The position numbers and the translations under genes were made by a program. Positions 1-9,976 of a stretch of 64,000 nucleotides of DNA are shown here, in pieces. The DNA is taken from positions 30,372 through 94,371 of the forward strand of contig NZ_JAPFGY010000012.1 in assembly GCF_026586795.1 (NCBI RefSeq). The letters are read 5' to 3'. This DNA is from Erythrobacter sp. WG. GTDB taxonomy: Bacteria; Pseudomonadota; Alphaproteobacteria; Sphingomonadales; Sphingomonadaceae. The first letter of the stretch is position 1; each line of letters begins with the position of its first letter. Under the pieces are notes generated by a model. That model was given only the letters and a program-made list of their open reading frames with translations, did no database searches and was not told where the DNA came from.

Positions 1-445
1 CCGCGGGGTTGCCGCCCTGCTTGGCGCCCTCGTCCTCGCGATGGCTCGGGTCGGCCGCGAGCGGCTGGAACACGCTCCCGCCGCCCGGCGCCGACTGGCT
101 TTCGCGGATCGCATCGCCGTGCTGGGTGACCCCGCGCTGGCGGCTGGTGATGTGCTGGTCGCCGCTGCGTGCCGCCGCGCCCTGGTCGATCACGTAGTCC
201 CCGTCGGACTGCCGGCGATCCGCGCCCAAGCGCCGCTCCATCGGCTGGAAGGCTCTGCCCTCATGATCATCCGCGGTCATGTGCCCGCGCTCATCGAGGC
301 TGTGCTCCGCATCGACCGGCGGCCGGCTCGCGGCCTGCTGGTTGGCACGGTTAGCGCGCTCGGACTGGTTGTTGAGCCCGTCGTCGCGGCGGTCCTGCCG
401 CATATCCTTGTTATGGCTCATCGGGTCACGGTCGGTCATGGTCAT
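1..445 (-). CDS. Hydrophilic hypothetical protein, 3' end cut by the window
   Basis: An open frame starts at ATG 445, with an AGGAGA ribosome-binding site at 447-452, and runs off the left edge without a stop. The visible 148 residues are very polar (many Asp, Arg, Gln, Asn and His) with no membrane segment or signal peptide, and with phrases such as MTDRDPMSHNKDM near the start. Composition suggests a soluble, perhaps disordered, stress-type protein. I recognise no family. A second in-frame ATG lies two codons in, so the exact start is uncertain. Confidence 0.6.
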   Translation of the reverse strand, partial: MTMTDRDPMSHNKDMRQDRRDDGLNNQSERANRANQQAASRPPVDAEHSLDERGHMTADDHEGRAFQPMERRLGADRRQSDGDYVIDQGAAARSGDQHITSRQRGVTQHGDAIRESQSAPGGGSVFQPLAADPSHREDEGAKQGGNPA

Positions 446-569
446 GTCTCCTCGTGTGGCACGGGCGGAGAGTCTGCGACGAACCGAGCCGGGGTGCGAT
501 AACCTGGGAGGGTAACCCGGGAAGCCCGCCGCGGCGGCACGGCCTTGCCGCGCGGGCCGCAAGGCGGAC

Positions 570-590
570 AAGCGGACACTGTGTCCGCTT
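570..590. repeat. Perfect 21-bp palindrome
   Basis: AAGCGGACAC and GTGTCCGCTT are exact reverse complements around one central base. The palindrome lies 23 bases past the stop of the HTH protein gene and about 125 bases upstream of the start of the cut gene at the left edge. It could be an operator, or a hairpin ending the HTH transcript. There is no T-run, so a terminator is the weaker reading. Confidence 0.6.
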
Positions 591-613
591 CAATCCTTCC
601 AGCCATTCTTCTC

Positions 614-1333
614 TTATTTCTGCATAACTTGCTCGTCCGACCAGCCGCACTGACAGCGGGGATCGGCCCGGAAACGCGATCCGGGCACGAACTGGCGGAA
701 CGCCTCGAGCTCGCCCGGCGCGTCTCCACCCGGCGCGCCGGCGCCCACCGCCTCGCCGGTCTCGACCTTCGCCAGCAGGCTCTCGAAATCGCGCGCATGG
801 CGCTCGGCCATCGGCCCCAGCCGCGCGAACAGCGGATTGCCCCCTTGCATGAAGCGCCCGAGCAGCGCCACCGTCAGCCGCTTGCCGAACCGCCGGTAGC
901 TGCCGACCTGCTCGCCCTGAAAGAACACCGGCACCTCGACCCCGTTCAAGGCGCGTTCGAGCGCGGTATGGGCGAGCACGTCATAGGAATGATGAAACGC
1001 CATCTCCCACGCGAGGTCGAAAGGCTGAACCCTGAGCCGTGACCTGAGGCGGGCTGCGGATTGCCGCGACTTGCCGACCAATCTTGCGGCCTCGGAGACG
1101 GAATGCGTCGCCGAGAGCGCGCGCAGGAAGGCGGCTTGCAGATCCAGTGACCAGCTGTCGTGGCGCGATGGCTTATGTGGAGTGTCTGCGGGGGTGTCCG
1201 GGGGAGGCGCGGAGCTTAGCGCAGATTGCGGATCGGGGCGAGCGGGGGAGGGATGGAGGCGCGGGTCAGCGGTGGAGGATGATGCGCGAAAGGGGGTGTA
1301 GGAAAGGGTTTGTAAATACGAGATCTTTATCAA
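614..1333 (-). CDS. Helix-turn-helix domain hypothetical protein
   Basis: This 239-residue protein has a Pro/Ser-rich, low-complexity first ~58 residues. A conserved block follows, beginning WSLDLQAAFLRALSATHSV and continuing SEAARLVGKSRQSAARLR, which looks like a helix-turn-helix. Similar small proteins are frequent in Sphingomonadales genomes and have no assigned role. The C-terminus has a Cys pair (RCQCGW). The start used is a TTG. No ATG precedes the conserved block, so the true start may be further in, at a non-ATG codon. It is divergent from the DUF2726 gene, only 35 bases away. Confidence 0.6.
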   Translation of the reverse strand: MIKISYLQTLSYTPFRASSSTADPRLHPSPARPDPQSALSSAPPPDTPADTPHKPSRHDSWSLDLQAAFLRALSATHSVSEAARLVGKSRQSAARLRSRLRVQPFDLAWEMAFHHSYDVLAHTALERALNGVEVPVFFQGEQVGSYRRFGKRLTVALLGRFMQGGNPLFARLGPMAERHARDFESLLAKVETGEAVGAGAPGGDAPGELEAFRQFVPGSRFRADPRCQCGWSDEQVMQK

Positions 1334-1368
1334 TCCGGGCCATCAAGCGCGCACCAGAGGGAACGAAG

Positions 1369-2028
1369 ATGGACGGGGCTGCCCAATTTCTTACCGGACC
1401 ATGGCCTCTGACCGCTCTGATCATCAGCATTGTGCTGTTCTGCGGCGCACTTGTGCTGAGCCTCACGGTGATTGATGAGAAGATCAAGATTGCCAAGCGC
1501 AAAGCCTTCTGGGCAGGGCGCAGGTCTGGCGGCGCAGCCAATGGAAACAAGGCGGACTTCGCTGCCGAGCAGTTGAAAAAGGTCGCGAGTGCCCCTTTCA
1601 CGGCTCGCCCTCTGTTAAACACTCCCGAAGCCAAGGTCTTTGAGACGCTTCGTCAAACCGTCGTCGCACGCAATCCGCGTTGGCAAGTGATGGCGCAGGT
1701 CAGCGTCGGCGAATTCCTTGCCAGCCCTGACGCCGAGGCATTTCGTGCGGTGAACTCCAAGCGGGTCGACTTTGCGCTGATGGACGAAAACTGCTGCGTG
1801 CGGCACGCGCTCGAATATCAGGGATCAGGCCACCATGTGGAATCTAGCGCCGCCGCCCGCGATGCCGTGAAGAAGGAAGCGCTGCGCAAGGCGGGGATTG
1901 GCTATCACGAAGTGGTCGCAGGCCACACCACGCCCAGCGAGCTGCGCGCGCTGGTGGAAAAGCTAGTCCCGGCAGGGCGCGGGGCCACGCGCGATGGCGG
2001 GGAAACGGTGCGAGCTGTAGGAGCATAA
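1369..2028 (+). CDS. Membrane-anchored DUF2726 domain protein
   Basis: The 219-residue protein has one N-terminal membrane segment at about residues 11-33 (LTALIISIVLFCGALVLSL). A cytoplasmic DUF2726-like domain follows from about residue 75. In it, the pattern of an Asp in KRVDFALMD, a Glu/His stretch (ALEYQGSGHH) and a trailing KKEALRKAGI resembles the restriction-endonuclease-like fold of that family. The ATG at 1369 was chosen because upstream in-frame sequence is repeat-like and lacks conservation features. Function is unknown; DUF2726 proteins are often associated with topoisomerase-like or nuclease domains. It stands alone between divergent and convergent neighbours. Confidence 0.7.
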   Translation: MDGAAQFLTGPWPLTALIISIVLFCGALVLSLTVIDEKIKIAKRKAFWAGRRSGGAANGNKADFAAEQLKKVASAPFTARPLLNTPEAKVFETLRQTVVARNPRWQVMAQVSVGEFLASPDAEAFRAVNSKRVDFALMDENCCVRHALEYQGSGHHVESSAAARDAVKKEALRKAGIGYHEVVAGHTTPSELRALVEKLVPAGRGATRDGGETVRAVGA

Positions 2029-2146
2029 GGCGGCGACAGACCACCGGAAGCGAGGAGAAACCTGCCCTCCGCGTCTCGCTTCCCTCTGCGGTCTCTGCGT
2101 AAAACCCTGCCCGGGTGCGGCAAGCGCGCCGCCCGTTCGGATGACC

Positions 2147-2200
2147 CTCGCCCGCCCCTCCACCATGCTGCGCATGGTCCCCTGCCGTTGCAGGAGAGGA
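2147..2200. repeat. Palindromic repeat, family A, single arm
   Basis: The sequence CCCCTCCACCATGCTGCGCATGGTCCCC matches, with a short hairpin (CCATG..CATGG) at its core, the arms found at 12789-12838, 13205-13259 and 17249-17364. This copy sits directly downstream of the RidA-like gene, in the convergent gap with the DUF2726 gene, and its outer part has diverged. Confidence 0.7.
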
Positions 2201-2668
2201 TCAGGGCTTGCGCACCGTCAGCTTGATCTCCGTCACCGCGGTCGGCTCGTAGAGTTCGGTCACGCCCACTGCGGTCCAGGCCGGGAAGGGGGCTTTGATG
2301 TAGCGGTTCTTGACCGTCACCAGATCGTCGAGTTGCGCGCTCGTTTTCCCGGCGTGGAAGGTGTCGAACACCAGCACGTCGTCCCAGGTGGCGCCGAGGC
2401 GCTTCAGGATGCCGTCGATCCGCGCGAAGGCGCGCTCGTAGCCGGGGGTGAGGTCGGTCTCGCCGGGGACGGGGCCCGCGACCACGCCCGACAGGTGGAT
2501 GGTGTCGCCGTGGATCACCGCGTCCGAGAAGCCCGCGAACTCCTGGAAGGCGCGGGCCTCGGGGTGCTCGGGCATGAGCGTCTGCTTGGGCTCGCCCGCG
2601 TGGGCGGCGGCGGCCGACAGCGCAAGTGCGAAGGCGGCGGCGACGCTGGCAAAGTGTTTCTGATGCAT
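2201..2668 (-). CDS. Exported RidA-family (YjgF/YER057c) protein
   Basis: The protein has 155 residues with a clear signal peptide (about residues 1-24, ending AAAHAG), then a single RidA domain. Typical elements are a buried strand, IHLSGVVAG, and the C-terminal EIKLTVRK. RidA enzymes deaminate reactive enamine/imine intermediates in the cytosol. The signal peptide here suggests a periplasmic member, and the Arg that binds substrate carboxylates in classical RidA is not evident, so deaminase activity is doubtful. An AAGGAT ribosome-binding site supports the start. It is downstream of thiC on the same strand, but a palindromic repeat lies between them. Confidence 0.8.
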   Translation of the reverse strand: MHQKHFASVAAAFALALSAAAAHAGEPKQTLMPEHPEARAFQEFAGFSDAVIHGDTIHLSGVVAGPVPGETDLTPGYERAFARIDGILKRLGATWDDVLVFDTFHAGKTSAQLDDLVTVKNRYIKAPFPAWTAVGVTELYEPTAVTEIKLTVRKP

Positions 2669-2705
2669 GGATGATCCTTCCCCCCGGAGCGGGCGAGGGT
2701 ATCAA

Positions 2706-2818
2706 GCCCCTTCCGCCTGGGGAAGGGGTTGGGGATGGGGGTTCGGCATCCGATCCCTTGCCTGCCCGCGCACCTGTCGGAGCCCCCACCCCCCGGCCCC
2801 CTCCCCGAGGGGAGGGGG
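2706..2818. repeat. Palindromic repeat, family B (two inverted arms)
   Basis: Two G/C-run arms face each other around a ~40-base spacer: CCCCTTCCGCCTGGGGAAGG... at 2707 and its counterpart ending CCCCGAGGGGAGGGGG at 2818. Each arm is itself a hairpin. The right arm lies eight bases past the thiC stop, so on the minus strand it may act as a transcription stop, although no T-run follows. Confidence 0.65.
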
Positions 2819-2826
2819 AAGAAAGA

Positions 2827-4842
<2,016 letters not shown>

Positions 4843-4873
4843 GGGATGGGGCGTGATAGAGGGCGCGGGCGTG

Positions 4874-5635
4874 TCAGTCCAGCAGGATCGCCACCGCGAC
4901 CGCGATCACCATCAGCGCGAAGAGCGTCCGCGCGAGGCCCGTGCGGGCGGCGAGGCGGCGCGACAGCGGCAGGGCGGCGAGCGTGCCCGCCGCCCCGCCC
5001 GCGACCAGCGCGCCGAACAGCGGCCAGGCGAACTGCCCGGCGGCAAGGTAGCTCGCGCTGGTCGCCCCGCCGAACAGCGCGACCGAGACCAGCGAGGAGG
5101 CGCCCGCGTTGGCGAGGGTCATGCCGGTCGACGCCATCAGGCCGGGGACGATCAGGAAGCCCCCGCCGATCCCGAAGAACCCCGCGGCGAGCCCCGCGCC
5201 AAGGCCCACCGGCACAAGCTTCAGCACCATCGACGGAGCGAGCCGCACCGCCGGATCGCCCTCGCCCTTGCGCGGGATCAGCATCGAGACGGCAATGGCG
5301 ATCATCGCCACCGCGAACCACGCCAGCAGCGCCGCGCCGTCGACCTGCCGCGCCAGCGCCGCCCCGGCGAGCGACCCGGCGAGGCCCGAGACACCGAAGG
5401 CGATCGCGCAGGGCCACTTGACCTGCCCCGCGCGCGCCTGTCCGGCGAGGCCGCCCAGAGCATTGACCGCGACCGCCGCCGCCGAGGTGCCGATCGCTAC
5501 GTGGGTGTCGGCGACGCCCACGACATAGATCAGCCACGGCGTCGCCAGCACCGATCCGCCGCCGCCGAACAGGGTCAGCAGCAGCCCGACCAGCGCACCG
5601 CCGAGCGCGGCGAGGAGGAGGGCCTCGGCACCCAT
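4874..5635 (-). CDS. TauE/SafE-family sulfite/anion exporter
   Basis: The 253-residue membrane protein has about eight hydrophobic segments and the family's paired Gly-rich motifs (LLTLFGGGGSVLATP and AAGFFGIGGGFLIVP), one in each half. TauE/SafE proteins move sulfite, sulfoacetate or related anions across the inner membrane. It is separated from the upstream rhodanese gene by one base, so the two are almost certainly co-transcribed. In this setting it probably exports sulfite produced by persulfide oxidation. The substrate is inferred from context only. Confidence 0.88.
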   Translation of the reverse strand: MGAEALLLAALGGALVGLLLTLFGGGGSVLATPWLIYVVGVADTHVAIGTSAAAVAVNALGGLAGQARAGQVKWPCAIAFGVSGLAGSLAGAALARQVDGAALLAWFAVAMIAIAVSMLIPRKGEGDPAVRLAPSMVLKLVPVGLGAGLAAGFFGIGGGFLIVPGLMASTGMTLANAGASSLVSVALFGGATSASYLAAGQFAWPLFGALVAGGAAGTLAALPLSRRLAARTGLARTLFALMVIAVAVAILLD

Positions 5636-5636
5636 G

Positions 5637-6167
5637 TCAGGCGGGACGCGGGCGGTTCCAGGGGGCGAGCATGAGGAGGCGCGCCATGCCGCAGAAGCCG
5701 GTCGCCCCCGCGAAGGTCAGCCCTGCGCCGACGAAGGCGGAGAGCGCGAAGAAGCCGGGCGCGACGAGGAAGCCGAGCACGACGCCGATCAGCACCAGCG
5801 ATCCGGCCGCGATCTGCACCTGGCGCATGATCTCGAGCGGGGCCTTGGCGTCGACCGAGAGCGGCAGGCCCGCCCCGCGCCAGGCGTCGAGCCCGCCCTC
5901 GAGCACGTAGGCGGGGCCCTCCACCCGCGCCGCGAGCCGGTCGCACGCCCCGGCGGTGCGCATCCCGGAGCGGCAGGTGAAGATCACCTCCCCGGTGCCT
6001 GAGGGCAGCGGGGCATGGTCCCACCGCGAAAGCGGGATCGAGTGCGCGCCGGGCACGTGGCTGCGGGCGAACTCGTCCGCCTCGCGGATGTCGACCAGCA
6101 CGGCATGGCCGCCGGCGAGCCGCGCGCGGACCTCGGCAGGGGGCAGGGGAAGCAGGGTGGCGGTCAT
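5637..6167 (-). CDS. Rhodanese domain fused to DUF2892 membrane domain
   Basis: The protein has 176 residues. Residues ~5-105 form a rhodanese domain with the active-site Cys in FTCRSGMRTAG. Residues ~115-165 contain two membrane helices typical of DUF2892 (YgaP-like). Such proteins carry sulfane sulfur at the inner membrane. The gene lies between a BigR-like repressor (3-base gap) and the sulfite exporter (1-base gap). This is the usual make-up of a sulfide-responsive operon. Confidence 0.9.
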   Translation of the reverse strand: MTATLLPLPPAEVRARLAGGHAVLVDIREADEFARSHVPGAHSIPLSRWDHAPLPSGTGEVIFTCRSGMRTAGACDRLAARVEGPAYVLEGGLDAWRGAGLPLSVDAKAPLEIMRQVQIAAGSLVLIGVVLGFLVAPGFFALSAFVGAGLTFAGATGFCGMARLLMLAPWNRPRPA

Positions 6168-6170
6168 GGC

Positions 6171-6497
6171 TCAGGTCCTCATTTCAGGGGGGCAGAACAG
6201 TTCGGCGAGGGTTTGGATGATCCGCGCCGCGGCCGGATCGGCGAGGCGGTAGTGGATCGTCTGCCCCTCGCGCCGGGTGGCGACCACGCCCTCCTCGCGC
6301 AGCAGGGCGAGGTGCTGCGAGAGCGCGGACTGCGACAGGCCGACTCGCGGCTGGATCTGACCGACCGACAGTTCCCCATCGGCGAGCTGGCACAGGATCA
6401 TCAGGCGCTTCTCGTTGCCGAGCAGACGCAGCAGGCCCGCGGCGCGGGAGGCGGATTCCTCGAACAGGGCGAGATCGAAGCGGGCGAAATCGAACAT
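6171..6497 (-). CDS. ArsR-family repressor, BigR/SqrR-like
   Basis: This 108-residue winged-helix regulator has a recognition helix region LSQSALSQHLALLREEGVV and the wing RREGQTIHYRL. BigR and SqrR sense persulfides through two conserved cysteines. Here Cys residues occur in MILCQLAD and near the end in LFCPPE, matching that two-Cys arrangement. The start is at MFDFARF, because the longer frame would run through the operator-like AT-rich region. It is divergent from the MBL-fold gene and heads the rhodanese-exporter operon, consistent with self-regulation. Confidence 0.88.
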   Translation of the reverse strand: MFDFARFDLALFEESASRAAGLLRLLGNEKRLMILCQLADGELSVGQIQPRVGLSQSALSQHLALLREEGVVATRREGQTIHYRLADPAAARIIQTLAELFCPPEMRT

Positions 6498-6511
6498 GGG
6501 GCGCAATATAT

Positions 6512-6539
6512 CACTTGATTCTAATTTAGCAAGTGCTAA
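6512..6539. promoter_or_regulatory. Operator-like dyad between the repressor and MBL genes
   Basis: The 67-base divergent gap is AT-rich against a GC-rich background. It contains TTAGCA-AG-TGCTAA (6526-6539), a perfect 6-bp inverted repeat, and CACTTG (6512-6517), which pairs with CAAGTG (6530-6535). This is the expected place for binding by the BigR-like repressor to control both directions. Confidence 0.65.
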
Positions 6540-6564
6540 TATTACAGTCATCAGGAGACACGCC

Positions 6565-7428
6565 ATGACCCAGCCTCACGTTCAGGCCTTTTTCGACCCC
6601 GCCACCCACACCCTCACCTATCTCATCCACGATCCGGCGACCCGCGAGGCGGCGATCGTCGACCCGGTGCTCGATTTCACCGCCAACGACGCGCGGATCG
6701 GCACCGGCTCGGCCGACGCGGTGCTCGCTGCGGCAGACGCGCAGGGCCTGACCGTCAGATGGCTGCTTGAGACCCACGCCCACGCCGACCACCTCTCGGC
6801 GGCGCATTACCTACGCGAGAAGACCGGCGCGGCGGTGGTGATCGGCGCGGCGATCACCCGCGTGCAGGCGATCTTCGCGCCCCTGTTCGAAGCCGAGGAC
6901 GTGCGCCCCGACGGCAGCCAGTTCGACCGGCTGGTGAGTGAGGGCGAGCGCCTTCCATTGGGCGAGCTCGCCATCGAGGTGCTGCACACCCCCGGCCACA
7001 CCCCGGCCTGCGTCACCTACCTGATCGGCGATGCGGCCTTCGTCGGCGACACGCTGTTCATGCCGGACTACGGCACGGCGCGGACTGACTTTCCGGGCGG
7101 CAGCGCGGCCGATCTTTACCGCTCGGTGCGGCGCATCCTCGCCCTGCCGGAGGAGACGCGCATCTTCGTCGGCCATGACTATCTGCCGGCAGGGCGCAGC
7201 CAATACCGCTGGGAGACCACCGTCGCCGAAGAGCGCGCGGCCAACATCCATGTCCATGACGGGGTGAGCGAGGCCGAATTCGTCGCGATGCGCGAGGCCC
7301 GCGACAGGGCGCTCGCCGCGCCGCAGCTGATCCTGCCCTCGCTGCAGGTCAACATCCGCGCCGGCGCCCTGCCTCCGCCGAGCCCGGGCGGCCGAACCTT
7401 CCTGAAACTGCCGGTCGGCGCGCTCTAG
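6565..7428 (+). CDS. MBL-fold persulfide dioxygenase-like hydrolase (ETHE1/Blh type)
   Basis: The 287-residue protein has the metallo-beta-lactamase signature THAHADH near residue 71, a second His in HTPGHTPAC, the metal-bridging Asp in FVGDTLFMPDYG and a final His in FVGHDY. This pattern fits ETHE1/Blh persulfide dioxygenases, which oxidise glutathione persulfide to sulfite with non-haem iron. The ATG at 6565 follows an AGGAGA site and removes a spurious 50-residue extension across the operator. Divergence from a BigR-like repressor supports a role in sulfide detoxification. Confidence 0.9.
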   Translation: MTQPHVQAFFDPATHTLTYLIHDPATREAAIVDPVLDFTANDARIGTGSADAVLAAADAQGLTVRWLLETHAHADHLSAAHYLREKTGAAVVIGAAITRVQAIFAPLFEAEDVRPDGSQFDRLVSEGERLPLGELAIEVLHTPGHTPACVTYLIGDAAFVGDTLFMPDYGTARTDFPGGSAADLYRSVRRILALPEETRIFVGHDYLPAGRSQYRWETTVAEERAANIHVHDGVSEAEFVAMREARDRALAAPQLILPSLQVNIRAGALPPPSPGGRTFLKLPVGAL

Positions 7429-7440
7429 GCGCGGGCGCGG

Positions 7441-8721
7441 CTATTCGATCACCCGCCCGCGCACCATCACGAAGCCGACCTTCTCGAGCACCCGAATGTC
7501 CGCGAGCGGGTTGCCGTCGACCGCGATGATGTCGGCCGAATAGCCCGGCGCGAGGCGGCCGATCCGGTCGTCCATGCCGAGCACCTTGGCAGCGACCGTG
7601 GTGGCGCTGGCGAGCACCTCCCGGTCGCTCATGCCTTGCTTCTTCATCAGGGCCAGTTCCTCGGCATTGCGGCCATGCTGGTAGACGCCGGCATCGGTGC
7701 CGAAGGCGACGGTGACGCCATATTGGCGTGCGCGGCTGACGAGCGAGGCCATCAGGGGCTGCACCGCGCGGATCTTGTCCTCGACAACGGGGGTGTAGAC
7801 GCCCTTGCCCAGCCCCTCGGACACGCCCTCCAGCGCCATCAGCGTCGGCACCAGCACGGTGCCGTTGGCCTTCATCGCGCGTGCCGCCGCTTCATCGAGA
7901 TAGGTGCCGTGCTCGATCGAGTCGATCCCCGCCTCGGCCGCCTGCTGGATGCCGCGTGCGCCGTGGGCGTGGGCCATGACCTTCAATCCCAGCGAGTGCG
8001 CGGTGTCGGCGATCGACTTCATTTCGGCGGGCGTGAAGTGCGCCTCGAGGCCGCGCCCCTGCTGGCTCAGCACGCCGCCGGTGGCGGTGATCTTGATCAC
8101 GTCCGCCCCGTTCTGGCTGGCAAGCCGCACCTTGGCCGCGCATTCGATCACACCAGTGCAGGTGAACCCGCTGTCGAGCAACTCGTTGACCTCGGAGCGA
8201 AAGCCGTTGACGTCCCCGTGCCCGCCGATGATCGCGAGCGGCGGCCCTGCGGCGACGATGCGCGGCCCCGGCACCAGCCCCTCGGCCGTGCCGCGCCGCA
8301 GCGAGAAGGCGGTGTCCTTGCCGCTCCCGGCCTCGCGCACCGTGGTGAAGCCGGCAAGCGCGGTGAGACGCGCGTTCTTGGCCCCCACGACCACGCCCCA
8401 CTCGTCGGGCTCGGTCGCCTCCTTCCAGAAATCCCCGCCCGGATCGCCGGTGAGGTGGGTGTGGAGGTCGATGAGTCCGGGCAGCACGGTCTTGCCCTTG
8501 AGGTCGATCTCGCGGTCTGCCGTCACCGCGCCATGTCCGGGCGTGATCGACACGATCCGGCCGTCGGTGACGAGGATCGTCGCCGGACCCGACGGGTTGG
8601 CGGCGGCATCGGTGATGACGCTCCCGGCGCGGATCGCGACGCTCTCCGCGGCGAGCGGCCCGCCAAGGATGGTGCTCGCCAGCGCGGCGCCTGCGCACAG
8701 CAGGTTGCGGATCGTGGTCAT
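7441..8721 (-). CDS. Exported metal-dependent amidohydrolase
   Basis: The 426-residue amidohydrolase-superfamily protein starts at MTTIRNLL with a signal peptide ending near LAAES. Metal-site features are IDLHTHLTG, a central KITATGG region, AHAHGARG, SIEHGTYLD and the late Asp in FGTDAGVYQHG. It resembles the imidazolonepropionase/prolidase-like subgroup that cleaves Xaa-Pro or related amides in the periplasm. The substrate cannot be named. A GGGGAGAG site precedes the start. It converges with the MBL gene and is downstream of the MipA-like gene. Confidence 0.85.
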   Translation of the reverse strand: MTTIRNLLCAGAALASTILGGPLAAESVAIRAGSVITDAAANPSGPATILVTDGRIVSITPGHGAVTADREIDLKGKTVLPGLIDLHTHLTGDPGGDFWKEATEPDEWGVVVGAKNARLTALAGFTTVREAGSGKDTAFSLRRGTAEGLVPGPRIVAAGPPLAIIGGHGDVNGFRSEVNELLDSGFTCTGVIECAAKVRLASQNGADVIKITATGGVLSQQGRGLEAHFTPAEMKSIADTAHSLGLKVMAHAHGARGIQQAAEAGIDSIEHGTYLDEAAARAMKANGTVLVPTLMALEGVSEGLGKGVYTPVVEDKIRAVQPLMASLVSRARQYGVTVAFGTDAGVYQHGRNAEELALMKKQGMSDREVLASATTVAAKVLGMDDRIGRLAPGYSADIIAVDGNPLADIRVLEKVGFVMVRGRVIE

Positions 8722-8784
8722 CGGCTGTCTCTCCCCTCGTCTCTCCGCGCCGGTGATGGCGCGCGCGGGGGCGCAAGGCAAGCG

Positions 8785-9774
8785 TCAGAAGGTGTAGGCG
8801 ATCCCGAGCCCGAGGATGAACTGGTTCGGATCGCCGCGCAGCGCCGTGTAGGGCGTGTCCGCCGCGTCGCCGAACAGCCGCGAATAGCCGCCCACGCCGG
8901 TCAGGCTCCAGCCGCCGTTGAGGGCGTTGCGATCGAGGTCGTAGCCGAGGATCGCGAAGGTGCCGATCCGGTTGAGCCCGCCGCCGGCGCGGAAGCGCGG
9001 CAGGCCGCTCGCCAGCGCCTGGGCGGGGGAGACGGTGAAATAGTAGTCGGCGAAGCTGTCGTCGACGAACTCGGCGCTGACCTGCGCCTGGAGGGTGAAG
9101 GCCCGGCCCAGCGGCGCGCGGTAGCTGACCTGCGGCTCGATCACCATGCCCTCGTGCGCGCCGAGCACGTCCCAGCGCGCCTGCACGCCCACGCTGAACT
9201 GGTCGACCGGCTTGAACACCCCGCGCCAGGCGAGGCCGACGTGTCCCCCCACCTCGAGCGCCGCGTCGAGCTTGCCTGCGCGCGCCACCACGTCGTCCTT
9301 GATCTGGACATTGCGGTCGTTGCGCAGCCGGAACGCCGGGCCGACAGCGATGCGCGCGCCCTTCTGCGGCGCGAAGCCCGGCTTGCCGGGGTTGAGATCG
9401 ATGAGGAAGCCCGGGCCGTTGGGGCTGATCCCGACCCCGCCGACCCGGCCGACGATCAGCGGCAGCGGGAAGGCGATGTAGTCGTTGGAGCCCGCGTAGC
9501 TCGGCACCATCCCGAGACCGAGGCCGATGGTCGCCCAATTGTCGTCGAACACCGGCTTGGCGAGGGCAAAGGCAGGCGGCGCAGAGGGCGGGGCGGAGGG
9601 CTGGGCCTGCGCCGCAGCCTCAGCGGCCACGGTGACCGGCGATCCCTCGCTCTCGGCGGCGGCGGCGCCGGTGCCCGTGGCGGTGGTTTCGGCAGGAGCC
9701 TCGGAAGCAAAAGCGGGCGCGGTGCTCAGCGCGGCGGCAAGGCCCAAAGCGCGCGCGAGGGAGGAGAACGTCAT
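8785..9774 (-). CDS. MipA/OmpV-family outer-membrane protein
   Basis: The 329-residue product has a signal peptide, an Ala/Pro/Glu-rich linker of about 45 residues, and a beta-barrel domain. The domain opens with the MipA/OmpV pattern GLGLGMVPSYAGSNDY and ends with an aromatic C-terminus (GIAYTF) typical of outer-membrane proteins. The family scaffolds murein enzymes or acts as a small porin. The start at 9774 (MTFSSLARAL) is chosen for its signal peptide and nearby AAGGATCG. It probably shares a transcript with the amidohydrolase downstream. Confidence 0.82.
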   Translation of the reverse strand: MTFSSLARALGLAAALSTAPAFASEAPAETTATGTGAAAAESEGSPVTVAAEAAAQAQPSAPPSAPPAFALAKPVFDDNWATIGLGLGMVPSYAGSNDYIAFPLPLIVGRVGGVGISPNGPGFLIDLNPGKPGFAPQKGARIAVGPAFRLRNDRNVQIKDDVVARAGKLDAALEVGGHVGLAWRGVFKPVDQFSVGVQARWDVLGAHEGMVIEPQVSYRAPLGRAFTLQAQVSAEFVDDSFADYYFTVSPAQALASGLPRFRAGGGLNRIGTFAILGYDLDRNALNGGWSLTGVGGYSRLFGDAADTPYTALRGDPNQFILGLGIAYTF

Positions 9775-9976
9775 GATGCGATCCTTGTTTGCAACAGGCC
9801 GCACTCCCTGCAAATTCCTGCATAAATGCAGAAGTTTACGAGGGTAGCGCGGGGTTTGGAGCGTCAAACAGCGGGGTGCGCTTAGGTTCCCGCACGTGAT
9901 GTTGCAAGACGCCCATCACCCCATAGCGGTGCAGCGCGATTGCCGATCGCGCGCGCCTCGCCTAGGACTTCGGGCG

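Noticed and set aside
7636..9825. A 729-residue plus-strand open frame
   Set aside because: It lies opposite the amidohydrolase and MipA-like genes, which have clear motifs and signal peptides; its composition is typical of a shadow frame.
9775..9976. Possible PpsR/CrtJ-type light or oxygen operator upstream of crtY
   Set aside because: TGCAA-rich inverted pieces are present, but no TGT-N12-ACA pair with correct spacing could be shown; no photosynthesis genes are in the window.
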